Shown one piece after another: positions 1 to 12,400 of a stretch of 64,000 nucleotides of DNA. Source of the stretch: Nematostella vectensis. Its lineage: Eukaryota > Cnidaria > Anthozoa > Actiniaria > Edwardsiidae. The number at the start of each line of letters is the position of its first letter. Within the stretch, counting starts at the first letter, position 1. The position numbers were made by a program, and so were the translations under genes. The notes below the pieces were generated by a model. It worked only from the letters and a program-made list of their open reading frames with translations, was not told the origin of the DNA and ran no database searches. The DNA lies in NCBI RefSeq assembly GCF_932526225.1, contig NC_064038.1, positions 13,641,070 to 13,705,069 on the forward strand, in the 5' to 3' direction.

Positions 1-450
1 TCTTAGATGATGGTAAGGAAAACACAAACAAATATCTTCGAGAGGTTTAAAGCAAAGGGAGGTTGCTCGTAATGCCACAGGTAGCCCAAGCTCTTTATTT
101 GTCCCTAATGATATTTACGGTAAACATACGGCGAAAAATAAAATAAGTGAAAAAAACCCTTGTTGAAAAGACGTGTGTAGTCTAGTGTTTTGTGTTTATG
201 TTTACTTTTTGCGTGTTCTCTGGCTGTATTAAAGCGCCTTTATCAAGATTCAAGATTCACGATTTGAGCTTGGGCTACCTGTGGTACTGCCCTAGCAATA
301 TCCAGTCTCGGGTTTCCAGGCAACAGCTGCGATAAACACTTCACCGACGGTGCTCTTCCTTCTCGCTGTTTTGGCTCCACCCACACTCATCGCTTACGTT
401 GTTGTGCTGTTCTAGAACCTACTATGATGGCTCATACTTTCCTCTTTTAG
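1..450. other. Intron of convertase gene (5' part off window)
   Basis: No coding signal is seen. It holds a small inverted-repeat element (listed separately) and ends in a pyrimidine-rich acceptor, TTTTAG, at 445-450. Confidence 0.7.
63..299. mobile_element. Small inverted-repeat (MITE-like) element
   Basis: Arms at 63-93 and 266-299 are imperfect inverted copies sharing the core CACAGGTAGCCCAAGCTC, with about 170 bp between them. The same core also occurs in the intron at 3608-3626, twice at 13170-13196, and in a diverged form near 52757, so it belongs to a dispersed family. No coding capacity and no clear target-site duplication were recognised. Confidence 0.45.
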
Positions 451-488
451 GGATCGAGTACACACACGACGATCTGAAAGAAAACTAC
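451..488 (+). CDS. PCSK5-like: Convertase exon: just after catalytic Asp
   Basis: Thirty-eight bases between TTTTAG and GTAAGT, reading [12 protein letters not shown]. This matches the stretch that follows the catalytic Asp motif in furin-family enzymes (DDGIE..HPDL..NY). The Asp itself must lie in the preceding exon, outside the window. The exon ends in phase 0. Confidence 0.88.
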
Positions 489-3400
489 GTAAGTAACATA
501 TCGACATAGTCCTCTCGTTTCATTGATTTCTTTGTGTAAGCCACTCATTCAAACTAAGACAGCCTTAGCGGAGAAACAATATCGGGCTTCAAATACACAG
601 GATTGGGCCGAGGGGGGGGGGGGGGGGGGGGATGGGGGTGCGCAGTCTGAAGTATTATATGGAAAAAGCTTAGTATTTGAAGCACTTTTTGTCCGCCAAG
701 GGGAGGGGAGGGGGGTCAAAAGTATCATATGGAAAAAGCTTAGTATTTGAAGATTTCTAAATAAGAAATGACACACATTTTGGCCGCTCCTTATAAGGTG
801 ATGACTGTAAAAGTAATATAAACTAAATAATTTGGTATGCAGGACAAACTGGCAAGTTACGACTTCAATTCAAATGACGCGGACCCAGCTCCCCGGTACA
901 CATGGAACGACGAGAACCGCCACGGAACCCGCTGTGCAGGAGAAGTGGCGGCTCAGATGAACAATAGCGTTTGTGGTGTCGGCGTGGCTCCTAAGGCTAA
1001 AGTCGGAGGTATGACGTCATGTTACATTTATTATACAGGGGTTTTTGGTATATTAAAGGAATGTAGTAGAATTGTTAATAAAAGACGGTCCTATCAATCA
1101 GGTCATAGTGTAGTAGCGCATAGCACGATAAATGAGCCAATAAGGATTAGAGAAATCGTGCTATTTGATTGACCTAGACTTCACTATCCAATCAACATAA
1201 CCAAGAAATGCTTCAGTGCGGGAGGAAATTGTCCCATGTCAATCAAATTATGATTCTCGCTGCTAATTGGCTAACGTTTTTTAAACTTTGAATTCACACT
1301 GTTAATACTGTTAACGTGGAAATTCCACATGTGGTCACAATAAACTGTTAACTAGAGACTTTAGTTGTATTTGTGCAGTAACTGTACAAATGTGACTTAG
1401 ATCTCAAATTTAGCTACTAAATGTTAGAAAATAAAACTTTGTTTAAGTAGCCACGATAACGGGCGTCGCACTAACCGGCTACCAAATAATATCCATACAT
1501 CTAAGATACTTCGAATTCAATACAATAGAATTACTAATTTTATCTGGGAGGATTATATCTTGCACTTCTTTCCTTCTAGAAAGAGCAAACACATGTTTTC
1601 ATGTAAAATATAATTATTTGCTTCAAGGGCGGTCTAATGAAGTAGGTCTAATTTCCAAAGTCCGGTCTTCATAATTTTTACTGACATGCTGTTCAATGTA
1701 CTATCGCTTATCTTTCACATGTGGGATATTCTTACAGGCGTGCGCATGCTCGATGGTGACGTCACAGATGCTGTAGAGGCAGGCTCCCTCAGTTTGAATC
1801 CACAGCATATAGATATATACAGTGCGAGCTGGGGGCCGGACGACGATGGGAAAACCGTGGATGGTCCTGCACGGCTGGCGAGAAAAGCCTTCACGGACGG
1901 CATAGAAAAGGTATGTCATCAGGTATCAGGATGGGGGGAGGCATAGAAAAGCCTTCACAGACGGCATAGAAAAGGTACATCATCAGGGATCAGGAGGGGG
2001 GAGGCATAGAAAAGCCTCCACAGACGGCATAGAAAAGGTACATCATCAGGGATCAGGAGGGGGGGGGGGGGGGGAGGGGAGGCACAGAAAAGCCTTCACG
2101 GACGGCATAGAAAAGGTACATAATCAGGGATCAGGAAGGGGGGGTGGGGGAGGGAGGAGGCATAGAAAAGCCTTCACAGACGGCATAGAGGTACATCATC
2201 AGGGGGATAGTATTTAGTAGTATGTTTGACATAAGCATAGTCATTATCATCAACATCGGCATCTCATCACCATCGTCATTATCATCTTCATGCATCTTCA
2301 TCATCGTCACCACCATCATTATCATCATCATCACCCTCTGGCAGTGACCACCCCCAGTGACAGTGCTTACTAACCGATGTTACACTTGAGTTGGAGCCGT
2401 GCTCTGTTGTGTCAACCTTACCGCTATTTCATATGTGTAATAGTGGTAGAAGCCTTATAAATCATAAATCATCGTCATCATCGTCATCATCGTCGTCGTT
2501 AATATCATTATTATCGTGATCGTCATCGTCAAAGCGTAGTTGTCAAACTAATATACCGCAACTTTATAACGTGAAAATGGTAAAAATGCCATCTATGCCA
2601 GCCACTACTCTTCTTAATGTGAAATCATTTTTTTTTCTCGATTTAGGGCCGTGGTGGAAAAGGCTCCATCTATGTGTGGGCGAGCGGAAACGGAGGTCGA
2701 ACCTCCGATAATTGCAATTGTGATGGTTATACAAACAGCATTTACACGCTGTCTATCAGCTCTGTGACGGAGATTGGAAATTCCCCGTGGTACTCTGAGG
2801 CTTGCTCTTCGACACTTGCTTCCGCTTTCAGCAGTGGCTCTTGGAACAACAGGAAAATTGTAAGCCATCGCGTGAGCCTTCTAGTCGTTTTGTTTTCGAG
2901 CGCTTGTGTTATTACCAAATCCATGTATTCTTTGCTCACGATAAATTAGCCTTTCCCAGACTGGAAGGACTGGTTTGTAACTTACATCCTGAAGGGACAA
3001 ATGTTTTAACAATACTTGGGGTGTCTGCTACCCTCTAAGTATCGACTGTTTGATAGTCTTTCAGCTTAGCATTTCGCCAAAATCTTTGAGGCAGAATATT
3101 GCCAAAATACAACAGAACAGAGCAGGTATCACTTTGATGGGGCAAATGAACAATATACGCACCTCGACACAAAGAACGAGAAGAAAAGAGACAAGAGAAG
3201 TCCTTTGTAGAACGAAGATAATAGGAGACAAAGCAGCTGCGTACTTACTCTCTGATGGCAGTTGTCAGCCCCAGGCGTCTCCCCTGTGCTCGGACACGAT
3301 GAACCGTGAAGCAGCTAGGGGGTTAGGACGAGCTCGTCCACAGAACAGGGAGATGGTCTGTGACGTCACTCTTACCATCCACAGGAAACCCAATCACTGG

Positions 3401-6400
3401 AAACGATACTAAGCTGGGCAGTTGTAATAATATCATGAAATTTATAATGATATATTTGTTACCAGGTTACCGTTGATGTCAGAAACCGCTGCACCAAGAC
3501 ACACACAGGGACCTCTGCCTCGGCTCCCCTGGCGGCGGGGATTCTGGCCATGGCACTCGAAGTCAAGTGAGCCTTTTTAATTTTCTTGCTCATATAATAT
3601 TTGTTGTTTTGGGCTACCTGTGGCCCGAGCCTGCAAATTGATAGTCTGCCGAACGAGACACGGCCACCACTTTCTTACTAACAAGGAAAACTAACTAAAA
3701 AGGAACTTCATAAAGACTAATGCATTTTTTAAGTTCAAGCATGTAGCGCCAGCTCTCAAATTGTGTAACGCTTTATTTTCCTTGGTTTTCTTGTTAATAA
3801 GACTCCATTGAGGGGATATCTCGCTTGGACGCCTTAAAAAGAAGGCATTGTAACTGAACACTATTTACCCGGATAACTCGAACTCAAAAAATGACTTCAA
3901 GTACCCTCAATACAAATTTCCAGACTTCGAGCAGCAACTTAGCGAGCTAGCAAGTCTCCACTGCATTGGCTATTCACTATAAAAATTCCAACTAACCAAT
4001 CACGCTCTCCCCCGTTGCTATGGCAGCCATAACCTGACTGAATTTCCAGTCTTTGAGTTAGCAAGGTTCCACTGCAACGACCATTTTACTTCAAAAATCC
4101 CAACTAACCAATCACATTCCCCGTTGCCATGACAGCCGTAACCTGACGTGGCGGGACATGCAGCACATCGTTGTTCGCACATGCACTATGGACAAGCTTA
4201 ACATGCATGACGTTGTTACGAACGGTGTGGGCCGTTTAGTGAGTCACACGTTTGGATACGGCCTTCTCGATGCTACGCGTTTAGTCAAGTTGGCGCGTGT
4301 GTGGAGGACTGTACCGCCACAGCGAGTGTGTCTGGAAGTTCCTTCAGAGAAAGCTAGGTATGGGCATAGTTGAGGACTCCAACTACGATGCATGCGATTG
4401 CCCTTCTTTAACGGGATGGGTGATTTGGCCCATTAAAAGAGGTACAGGTTGAACAGAAGTCATTGATTATTTAGGAATTTCTATCGAAACGGATTGAACT
4501 ATTTTCCTTACTAAAGACACAAGAGTGTTCTGAAATCCTGGGAATTGCGAAGGACTACCCTGTTGCGCCATCATTTCCTTTTTTTCTGGGGAATGTGAGG
4601 CGCCATCACTAGCGCGCCATTACTTTCTCTCTTTTCCTGTAGGATGCAAAGAGTACCCTTGAGCGCAATTTTTTCCTTTTTTTCATGTGAACTGCAATGA
4701 TCACTGTCTCTGCCCTGATTTCCTATGATCTCCCTGGCGCGGCGAGGGAACCTGTATCTGATAAAGCTTTCTTGTTTATCTACAGGAAGATTCCGGATGA
4801 CGGGGCGTTGACCGTGAGGACTGAGGCGACCGGCTGTACTGGGACCGCTAACGAGATCAGATATTTGGAGCATGTAGAGTGTATTATATCTTTGGACTCC
4901 GTTAAACGAGGTACTCTATTTTCTCAAGAGATTCGAATTGCGTTTAATGCTCCCACATCCCCCCCCACCGCCGGCCCCCTTTTAGTATCCAGTTCATTCA
5001 GTAACAGTACCAAACCATCACGGCGTAGCTCTTTATATGTAGAAATTCAAGGAACTTCATGCTGTAGTTCAATAATATCTCTTTCTCATTGTGTCCATAC
5101 CCAAGGTATGTGCTAAAAAGCACGTATTGTAAGCAAGAAAAAAAAAGTGATTTTGTCGCGAAGAAATGCTTCAGCGTGCATCAAAAACACTATGGAATTC
5201 TACTAGTTTAAAAGTTCCTTTCACCAAAACAGTGAATCTCCCATGCTAATTGGCCAATTTTTTTTAAAGTTTGTCTTGGTGGCCACGGTAGCGCTTGCGC
5301 ACTATAACACTTTGTATTGGTGGCCACGATAGCGCTTTTTGCACTATAACACTTTGTATTGGTGGCCACGGTAGCGCGCGTTGCACTATAACACTTTGTA
5401 TTGGTGGCCACGGTAGCGCGCGTTGCACTATAACACTTTGTATTGGTGGTCACGGTAGCGCTTGCGCACTATAACACTTTGTATTTGTTTTGGTGGCCAC
5501 GGTAGCGCGCGTCGCACTATAACACTTTGTATTGGTGGCCACGGTAGCGCGCGTCGAACTATATCACTTTGTATTAGGGGCTACGGTAGCGCGCGTCGCA
5601 CTATAATCCTGAATTCCGTCTTCATTCCCTTCCAGGAGATATATCAATCTATCTCACCTCACCCCGAGGCACCCGTTCCACACTTCTTGGAAAACGAATT
5701 CGAGATAATTCGCAAAACGGCTTCCACGACTGGGCCTTTATGACGACTCATTCATGGGAGGAAAATCCGACCGGAACGTGGACTCTGGAAATATTTAACG
5801 AAAAGACCCCGAGTTAGTAACTACAGTATATATTGTTGTTGTTGTTGTTGTTGCTATCAGGCCCGTACCCAGGGGAGTGAAGTGGGTGCGAACTTACCCC
5901 CCTCCCCACAACGGCCGAAGGAACACTTTCGGTTCTCAAAAGACGTGAATTTGTAGACAAAACTATAAAGCATAAGCTAGATCACTCTGGTATGTATCCA
6001 AATTCGACTTTAAACATCCCATGGAGATACTGCAAAGGCATGAAAAAATCCTTTTTTTTTCGAGGGTGATTTTTGATTTTTATCATAGACCTCCCCCTCC
6101 AAGTAATATCCTAGGTACGGGCCTGGCTATTGTTGTTATTACTCTTATAGTTTCTGTTGCTGCTGATGATTTTGCCATATCTATTTAAAATATTATTATT
6201 AATGCTTTTGTAGAGCCATGAAGTCAGTTGCGCAGGCTTTTGACATTATTGGCAAGCTTAACATTAGTTGAGGAGGCACCCTAATAAGCACGCATTCTTT
6301 TATTAAACGGGAATAACGGGGAATATCTTAGAGTCACTGTCAGCTACTGTCTGACTTGTGAAAGCTTTTGCCATATTTTCGAAATTTCATCGCACATTTG

Positions 6401-9400
6401 GCATTCCAATGTTGAATGAAAACAATAACAAAGGTGTGGCCGACTAGGGCTCTTTAAGCACCATCTACGCCCCTGTAACACTGTATTATATGGTCACTTA
6501 TGTTTCTTCTCTACGGAATTATATGGTCACTTATGTTTCTTCTCAGCGCCCCTGTAACACCGTATTATATGGTCACTTAGGTTTCTTCTCAGGTTCGAAA
6601 CCGAACATGCTACGCACGTGGGAGCTGAAGTTCTACGGGACGTACGAGAACCCCAATCCCGCATCCCTTAGGAAGCAGCCCGTTCCCGCGTGTGACATCG
6701 AGTGCGAGGGTGGGTGTACGGGACCACAGGCAGACCACTGCTATCATTGCAAGAATTACAAACAGAACCGCACCGGAGTAAGTTGATGCGCAATGTAGCC
6801 TTTCCCCCCGCCCCCCCCCCCCCCCCCCCCCCCCGCACACTCAAGCATGGAATCTCAAATGCGGGAGAGGGGGGGGGGGGAAACTGCTGTTTCCGTGATT
6901 TCTTGTTCAACTCCTTTATAAGGACATACAATATTTGGGATTCTGCTTCAATTATTCTTACGCCTTTTTCCTATTAGAATAGAACAAGTCGAGAAATTTA
7001 ACGTAAACTTGGAAGATTTAGTGTTTACTACAACTTTGCTGGCTGCCCTACTTTAAGAAAAAGGCCAACAAAGGCAGTGACATTCTGAAACTTTACTGGT
7101 TCCTAGTTGCAACAAAGAAAAGCACATGTTTTATATGTAACGTTGTTTCTATAATTGTTATCCACTCTTCCAAATTCTTCTTAAAATTATCTTAACAATA
7201 CACCTATATATATTGTTTTGAGTATTTCCCTTTAAATTGTTAACTTTCTTACCGCTCTCCAGGAGTGCGTGGCTTCCTGTGGTGCTAGCGACTTTGCAGA
7301 TGACCTCACCAAGCAGTGTCGCTCGTGTAGCTTGACATGTGCAACGTGTAACGGCCCCTCACCCAACGACTGTCTCTCGTGCCATCCCCCTCTCCTTCTT
7401 CACAATGGCAAGTGTGTGAACTTCTGCCCCTTGGGCTGGTTCAAATCTGTCTCTGTCTGTAAGAAGTGTGATGCATCGTGCAGAGCATGCGCAGGATCAG
7501 CCAATCAGTGCACAGAGTGCGCGCCTTCGCAGAAAGTCTTCCAAAGCAAATGCGTTATGAACTGTGCGCCTGATGAGTTCTTTGACGGCTTGAGATGCAC
7601 TAAATGCCACCCTTCCTGCAAGGAATGCAGCAAAGAAGGTCATTTGGGATGCACTAAGTGCGGCTTCAGGACCTTGAATGGGAAGACAAACAAATTATAC
7701 TTGAGTAATGGAGAGTGCAAGCACGTGTGTCCCGCGGGAACCTTCGAGGACGATGTGAGTTACGAATGTCATGGGTGTCATCCGAGCTGTAGTAGCTGTC
7801 AGAAGACTGGCAAGGCTGACGACTGCACGGCGTGTGCATCTGGCTTAGTTCGTGTGGGAAGTCCCACGGGGACTTGTGAACAGAGATGTCCTGAAGGTAC
7901 AACTAACTTGTAACCCTAAGGCCTAGTTTCGACATCGTTCTCCTATTAATCTTTCCAAGTGTAAATGCTGTAAATGAGGTTGTAAGAGTCCAGCTTGCTT
8001 ATTTAAATGTATTAGTATTTGGAACGGTACATGAAAAGAGCGGCGTCTGAACTAGGCCTAAACAACTCGAACGTCTTCTCTTCATACAGAGTTTCATCAT
8101 TTTGTCAATTATACTGTTATGCAATTTGTGGGGCATTTCTTCCCGCCATCAACAAACCAAGTGACAATACCAATTTATTTTTATTTTTTTGTAATTATGT
8201 TTTCTAATTTTTAGGACATTTCTTCCATCAAACCAACACACCAAGAGACAATAAGCAATTTCTACTTGTCAACTTGTTGTCTAGTCCAAAGGGCATTTAA
8301 TGGCATCTTGTGTTATCCATAAGACATTTCCCTGCTAAGTGCGTCTTGTTGTGCTATCCATAGGACATTTACCATCTCATGGCATCTTGTTGTGTTATCC
8401 ATAGGACATTTCCCATCTCATGGCATCTTGTTGTCTTATACATAGTACATTTCCCATCTCATGGCATCTTGTTATCTAATCCATAGGACATTTCCCATCT
8501 CATGGCATCTTGTTATCTAATCCATAGGACATTTACCATCTCATGGCATCTTGTTGTCTAATCCATAGGACATTTACCATCTCATGGCATCTTGTTGTCT
8601 AATCCATAGGACATTTACCATCGCATGTCATCTTGTTGTGTTATCTATAGGACATTTCCCTGCTAATGGCGTCTTGTTGTGTTATCCATAGGACATTTAC
8701 CATCTCATGGCATCTTGTTGTCTAATCCATAGGACATTTACCATCTCATGGCATCTTGTTGTCTAATCCATAGGACATTTCCCTGCTAAGGACATCTTGT
8801 TGTGCTATCCATAGGACATTTCCCTGCTAATGGCATCTTGTTGTCTAATCCATAGGACATTTACCATCTCATGGCATCTTGTTGTCTAATCCATAGGACA
8901 TTTACCATCTCATGGCATCTTGTTGTCTAATCCATAGGACATTTCCCTGCTAAGGACATCTTGTTGTGCTATCCATAGGACATTTCCCTGCTAATGGCAT
9001 CTTGTTGTCTAATCCATAGGACATTTCCCTGCTAAGGACATCTTTTTGTGCTATCCATAGGACATTAACCATCTCATGGCGTCTTGTTGTGCTATCCATA
9101 GGACATTTACCATCTCATGGCATCTTGTTGTGTTATCCATAGGACATTTACCATCTCATGGCATCTTGTTGTCTAATCCATAGGACATTTACCATCGCAT
9201 GTCATCTTGTTGTGTTATCTATAGGACATTTCCCTGCTAAGAGCGTCTTGTTGTGTTATCCATAGGACATTTCCCATCAAATGGCATCTGCAAGTCATGT
9301 GACCCTGGCTGTACTACCTGCTCGACATCAGATCCCAAGAAATGCACTTTCTGCGCTAAGGGAAGATTCTTACAAAACTACGCATGCGTAACTGCTGACC

Positions 9401-12400
9401 AGTGCCCCGCGGGCACATATGCAAATGTGACAGAGAGAATTTGTGACTTGTGCTACGGCACATGCGCGGAGTGCACGGGAGCCGCTGACCACATGTGTAC
9501 TGCCTGCACAGACGGATACCATTTGATGGGTTCGAGGTGTGTGGTACAGTGTCCCGAAAAGATGTTCGTGGCAGCGAGTGGCAGGTAGGAGGGTCTGGAG
9601 CCTGGCTCGGAAATTTGTGGTTTTCAAAATTTGAAAATATTTATTGAACTTTTTTATTTTTTTGTATGTTTATTTTAATTGCTTTTAGCTTTAAAACATT
9701 TCTTCTAAATAAAGATTATATTTTTAATTCTTAATTATTATTTTCCATGTTTAAATTAAAAGTTTCTAAAAACATGAGAAGCATTTCTTAATTAGCCTCA
9801 GTAAGGGTTGACTTGCAGGCATCACATAAAAAAACCTGCAGCGAGCAATAATGCTCCTTGACTTGTGTCACCAGCGCTTTAATCATATCCTACTTACAAG
9901 TATAACACCTCTCTGTTTTTAGTTGCCAGCAATGCCCCGCCTCCTGTCAATCATGTTACGGCATCAACACGACAAGCTGTCTGTCCTGTGTACCCCCTTA
10001 TGTTCTTCATGGTACCCAGTGCGTCTCTAGCTGTCCGGAGGGGTCCTACATGGACCGGGCGCTCCACCAGTGTTTGTCTTGTCACGCAAGCTGTGTCACG
10101 TGCAATGGAACTGGCCCTGAAGAATGTCACTCATGCAGAGGTAAATGCAAAAACGCAAGAAAAAAAAATCATAATTATGTTTGTCATAATAATGACAAAT
10201 GCTGCTGATGATAAAAAATATCTTCATGGCAAAATCCGAGAGTTTGTTTTAAAAATTGCCGTCTATTACGATTTTCTTCTTGCATGGAAGTTGGTATCTC
10301 TTTTAATAGGTATTTAATAGCTAAACACTCAGGAAGCTAAAGGATGGTTCCCACAAGGACTCATGCGCGACTCACTTTATTTTTCGATGATTGGAACGGA
10401 AGCGTAATAGGATACTCAACTGCTTTATTTTATTGCACTTGTGTTTACCAAATCTCACTTGTGTTGCGCTTGTGTTTGGCCGATTCTCACTTGTGTTGCG
10501 CCTGTGTTTGGCCGATTCTCACTTGTGTTGCGCCTGTGTTTGGCGGATTCTCTCATGTGATGCGCTTGTGTTTGGCCGATTATCACTTGTGTTGCGCTTG
10601 TGTTTTGCCGATTCTCACTTGTGTTGCGCTTGTGTGATATGTGGTCGTGCTATTAACTCTCACATTCTCCTCAAGCTGGTGCGGATCTTTCTGATGGTTC
10701 CTGTGTGACGAACTGTTCAAAGGGGAAATACCCGGATGTTGCCGGTAGCTGTCAGTCATGCCACAAGTCGTGCCTCGCGTGCACCGGGCCATCAGACAGA
10801 CATTGCACGGAATGCAAAGGCGTCAAGTTCCTAAGTCCTACCACAGGTATGAAAACAGGAAGGAGGAACGGGAGGGAGGGAGAGAGGGAGAAAGGGATGA
10901 AGCGGTGGAGAAGAGTGGGGGTGGGGTTTTATTAAGGGAAGGGAGAATGGAAGGAAGCGAACGGAGATTGGGATCGACTGCGGTGAGGTGGGGTTAAACA
11001 AAGTGGGAAGGGGATGGGGAGGGATCAGTCGTGTCTTGCACAAAAGGGCCATCCTCTGAGGGAGACGCCTTTCTACAAGTATTTGTTCTGATTTTTTTCT
11101 CTTCCCATACACTATAATTTAGGCGACTGTTTTCTCGAAAGCAGAATGTACATGCCTGCCCTGAGTTTTGTTTTGTTGATATCTTTTGTTCCATTTTGTT
11201 TTCCTTTTTATTCATTCTTCCTTTGTAAACCCCTTATTTCCTTTTATTTTTTATAGATATGTTTTAATTTCTAATTAATCCCTTTTTTTCAATTATTATA
11301 CTCCCACTTATATCCCCTCGTCCATTTCCAGGTGCATGCTCATACGAATGTTCAACTGGTTACTATGGCGACGCAGCGAGCGGGCTGTGCCTTCCCTGTC
11401 AATCAGGATGTAGCGCATGTCACGTGACGGGCCAGTGCACTGCTTGTATGCTTGGACTACACCTGTACAACAAAACCTGCGTTCCAAGCTGCCCCAGTGG
11501 CACCTATCTGGACAGGTAAGCACTAATTCTGAAAGTTAATTGATTGCCCGGTAAAAGGACTTCAGGAGGGATACCACGAGAAAAGAAACTGAAATTTTGC
11601 ACGATTACAATGGACAATAACAATTATGCGCCATGTCGCTAAAAATGGCATCATTCTCTTTCATTAAATAAAAGAGAATGTTTACGTCACATTTGAAATA
11701 TTACAGGGTTCACGTCAGCAGTTTTCTACTTACCGCATAAGGTTCAAATTTTCTTTCAATATATAATACCAGGTGGACCGAGCTGGACATAAGCGAGGGG
11801 AGGGGGGAAAAAGGGAGATAGGGGCTTAAGACAACGACGAAGTTTTGGCTCTGAAGATCATTGGTATACAGGGGGTTCCGGAGGATTGCCTTCCAGCAAA
11901 AAGGATATGACACTTTTTAAGACGCTATTGTTTAAATTGTATGGAATTTAGCGTCATGACGTCCTTTCCCCTCGAATTTTTCAATAAATATTAACTATTC
12001 TCATTCCATTGATCTAAAGAATGACGCAATCGTTCAGGACAGTACTGGTGTGATCATTGCTTTATCGCTTGTTACAGGGACACAAACAGTTGTCAGCAGT
12101 GTGGCCAGACATGCCAAGAATGCACAAAAACAGCAAGTCACTGCATCACCTGTGGGGATAACCGCGTTTTAAGTAACAACTCGTGTATCAATCTCTGTCC
12201 GAGTGGAACGTTTCTCGTCAAAGGAATACACAGGTGCCGGCCATGCCACGAGAGCTGCGCTGAGTGTACTGGAGCTGGGCATGACCGCTGTACAAAGTGC
12301 AATCACGGGCTCGTCAAAGTGTGGTCCCAATGTCTTGCAAGCTGTCCACCATCTTATTTCTTTAACCCACGTGACATGCAGTGCGAGCCTTGTGATTACT

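Noticed and set aside
3050-3412. 120-codon plus-strand frame within a convertase intron
   Set aside because: It runs through a dispersed repeat, has no domain, and lies between well-supported exons.
5208-5743. Open frames on both strands over the 41-bp minisatellite
   Set aside because: Periodic artefacts. Only the exon at 5636-5812 is coding, in a different frame for most of its length.
8206-9291. CRISPR-like array appearance of the regular repeats
   Set aside because: Units are contiguous with no unique spacers, the DNA is from an animal with introns, and no cas genes are present. The same holds for the other arrays.
10344-10708. Cys-rich plus-strand frames ([11 protein letters not shown]-like repeats)
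   Set aside because: Created by the 32-bp minisatellite. The real convertase exon starts at 10676 in another frame.
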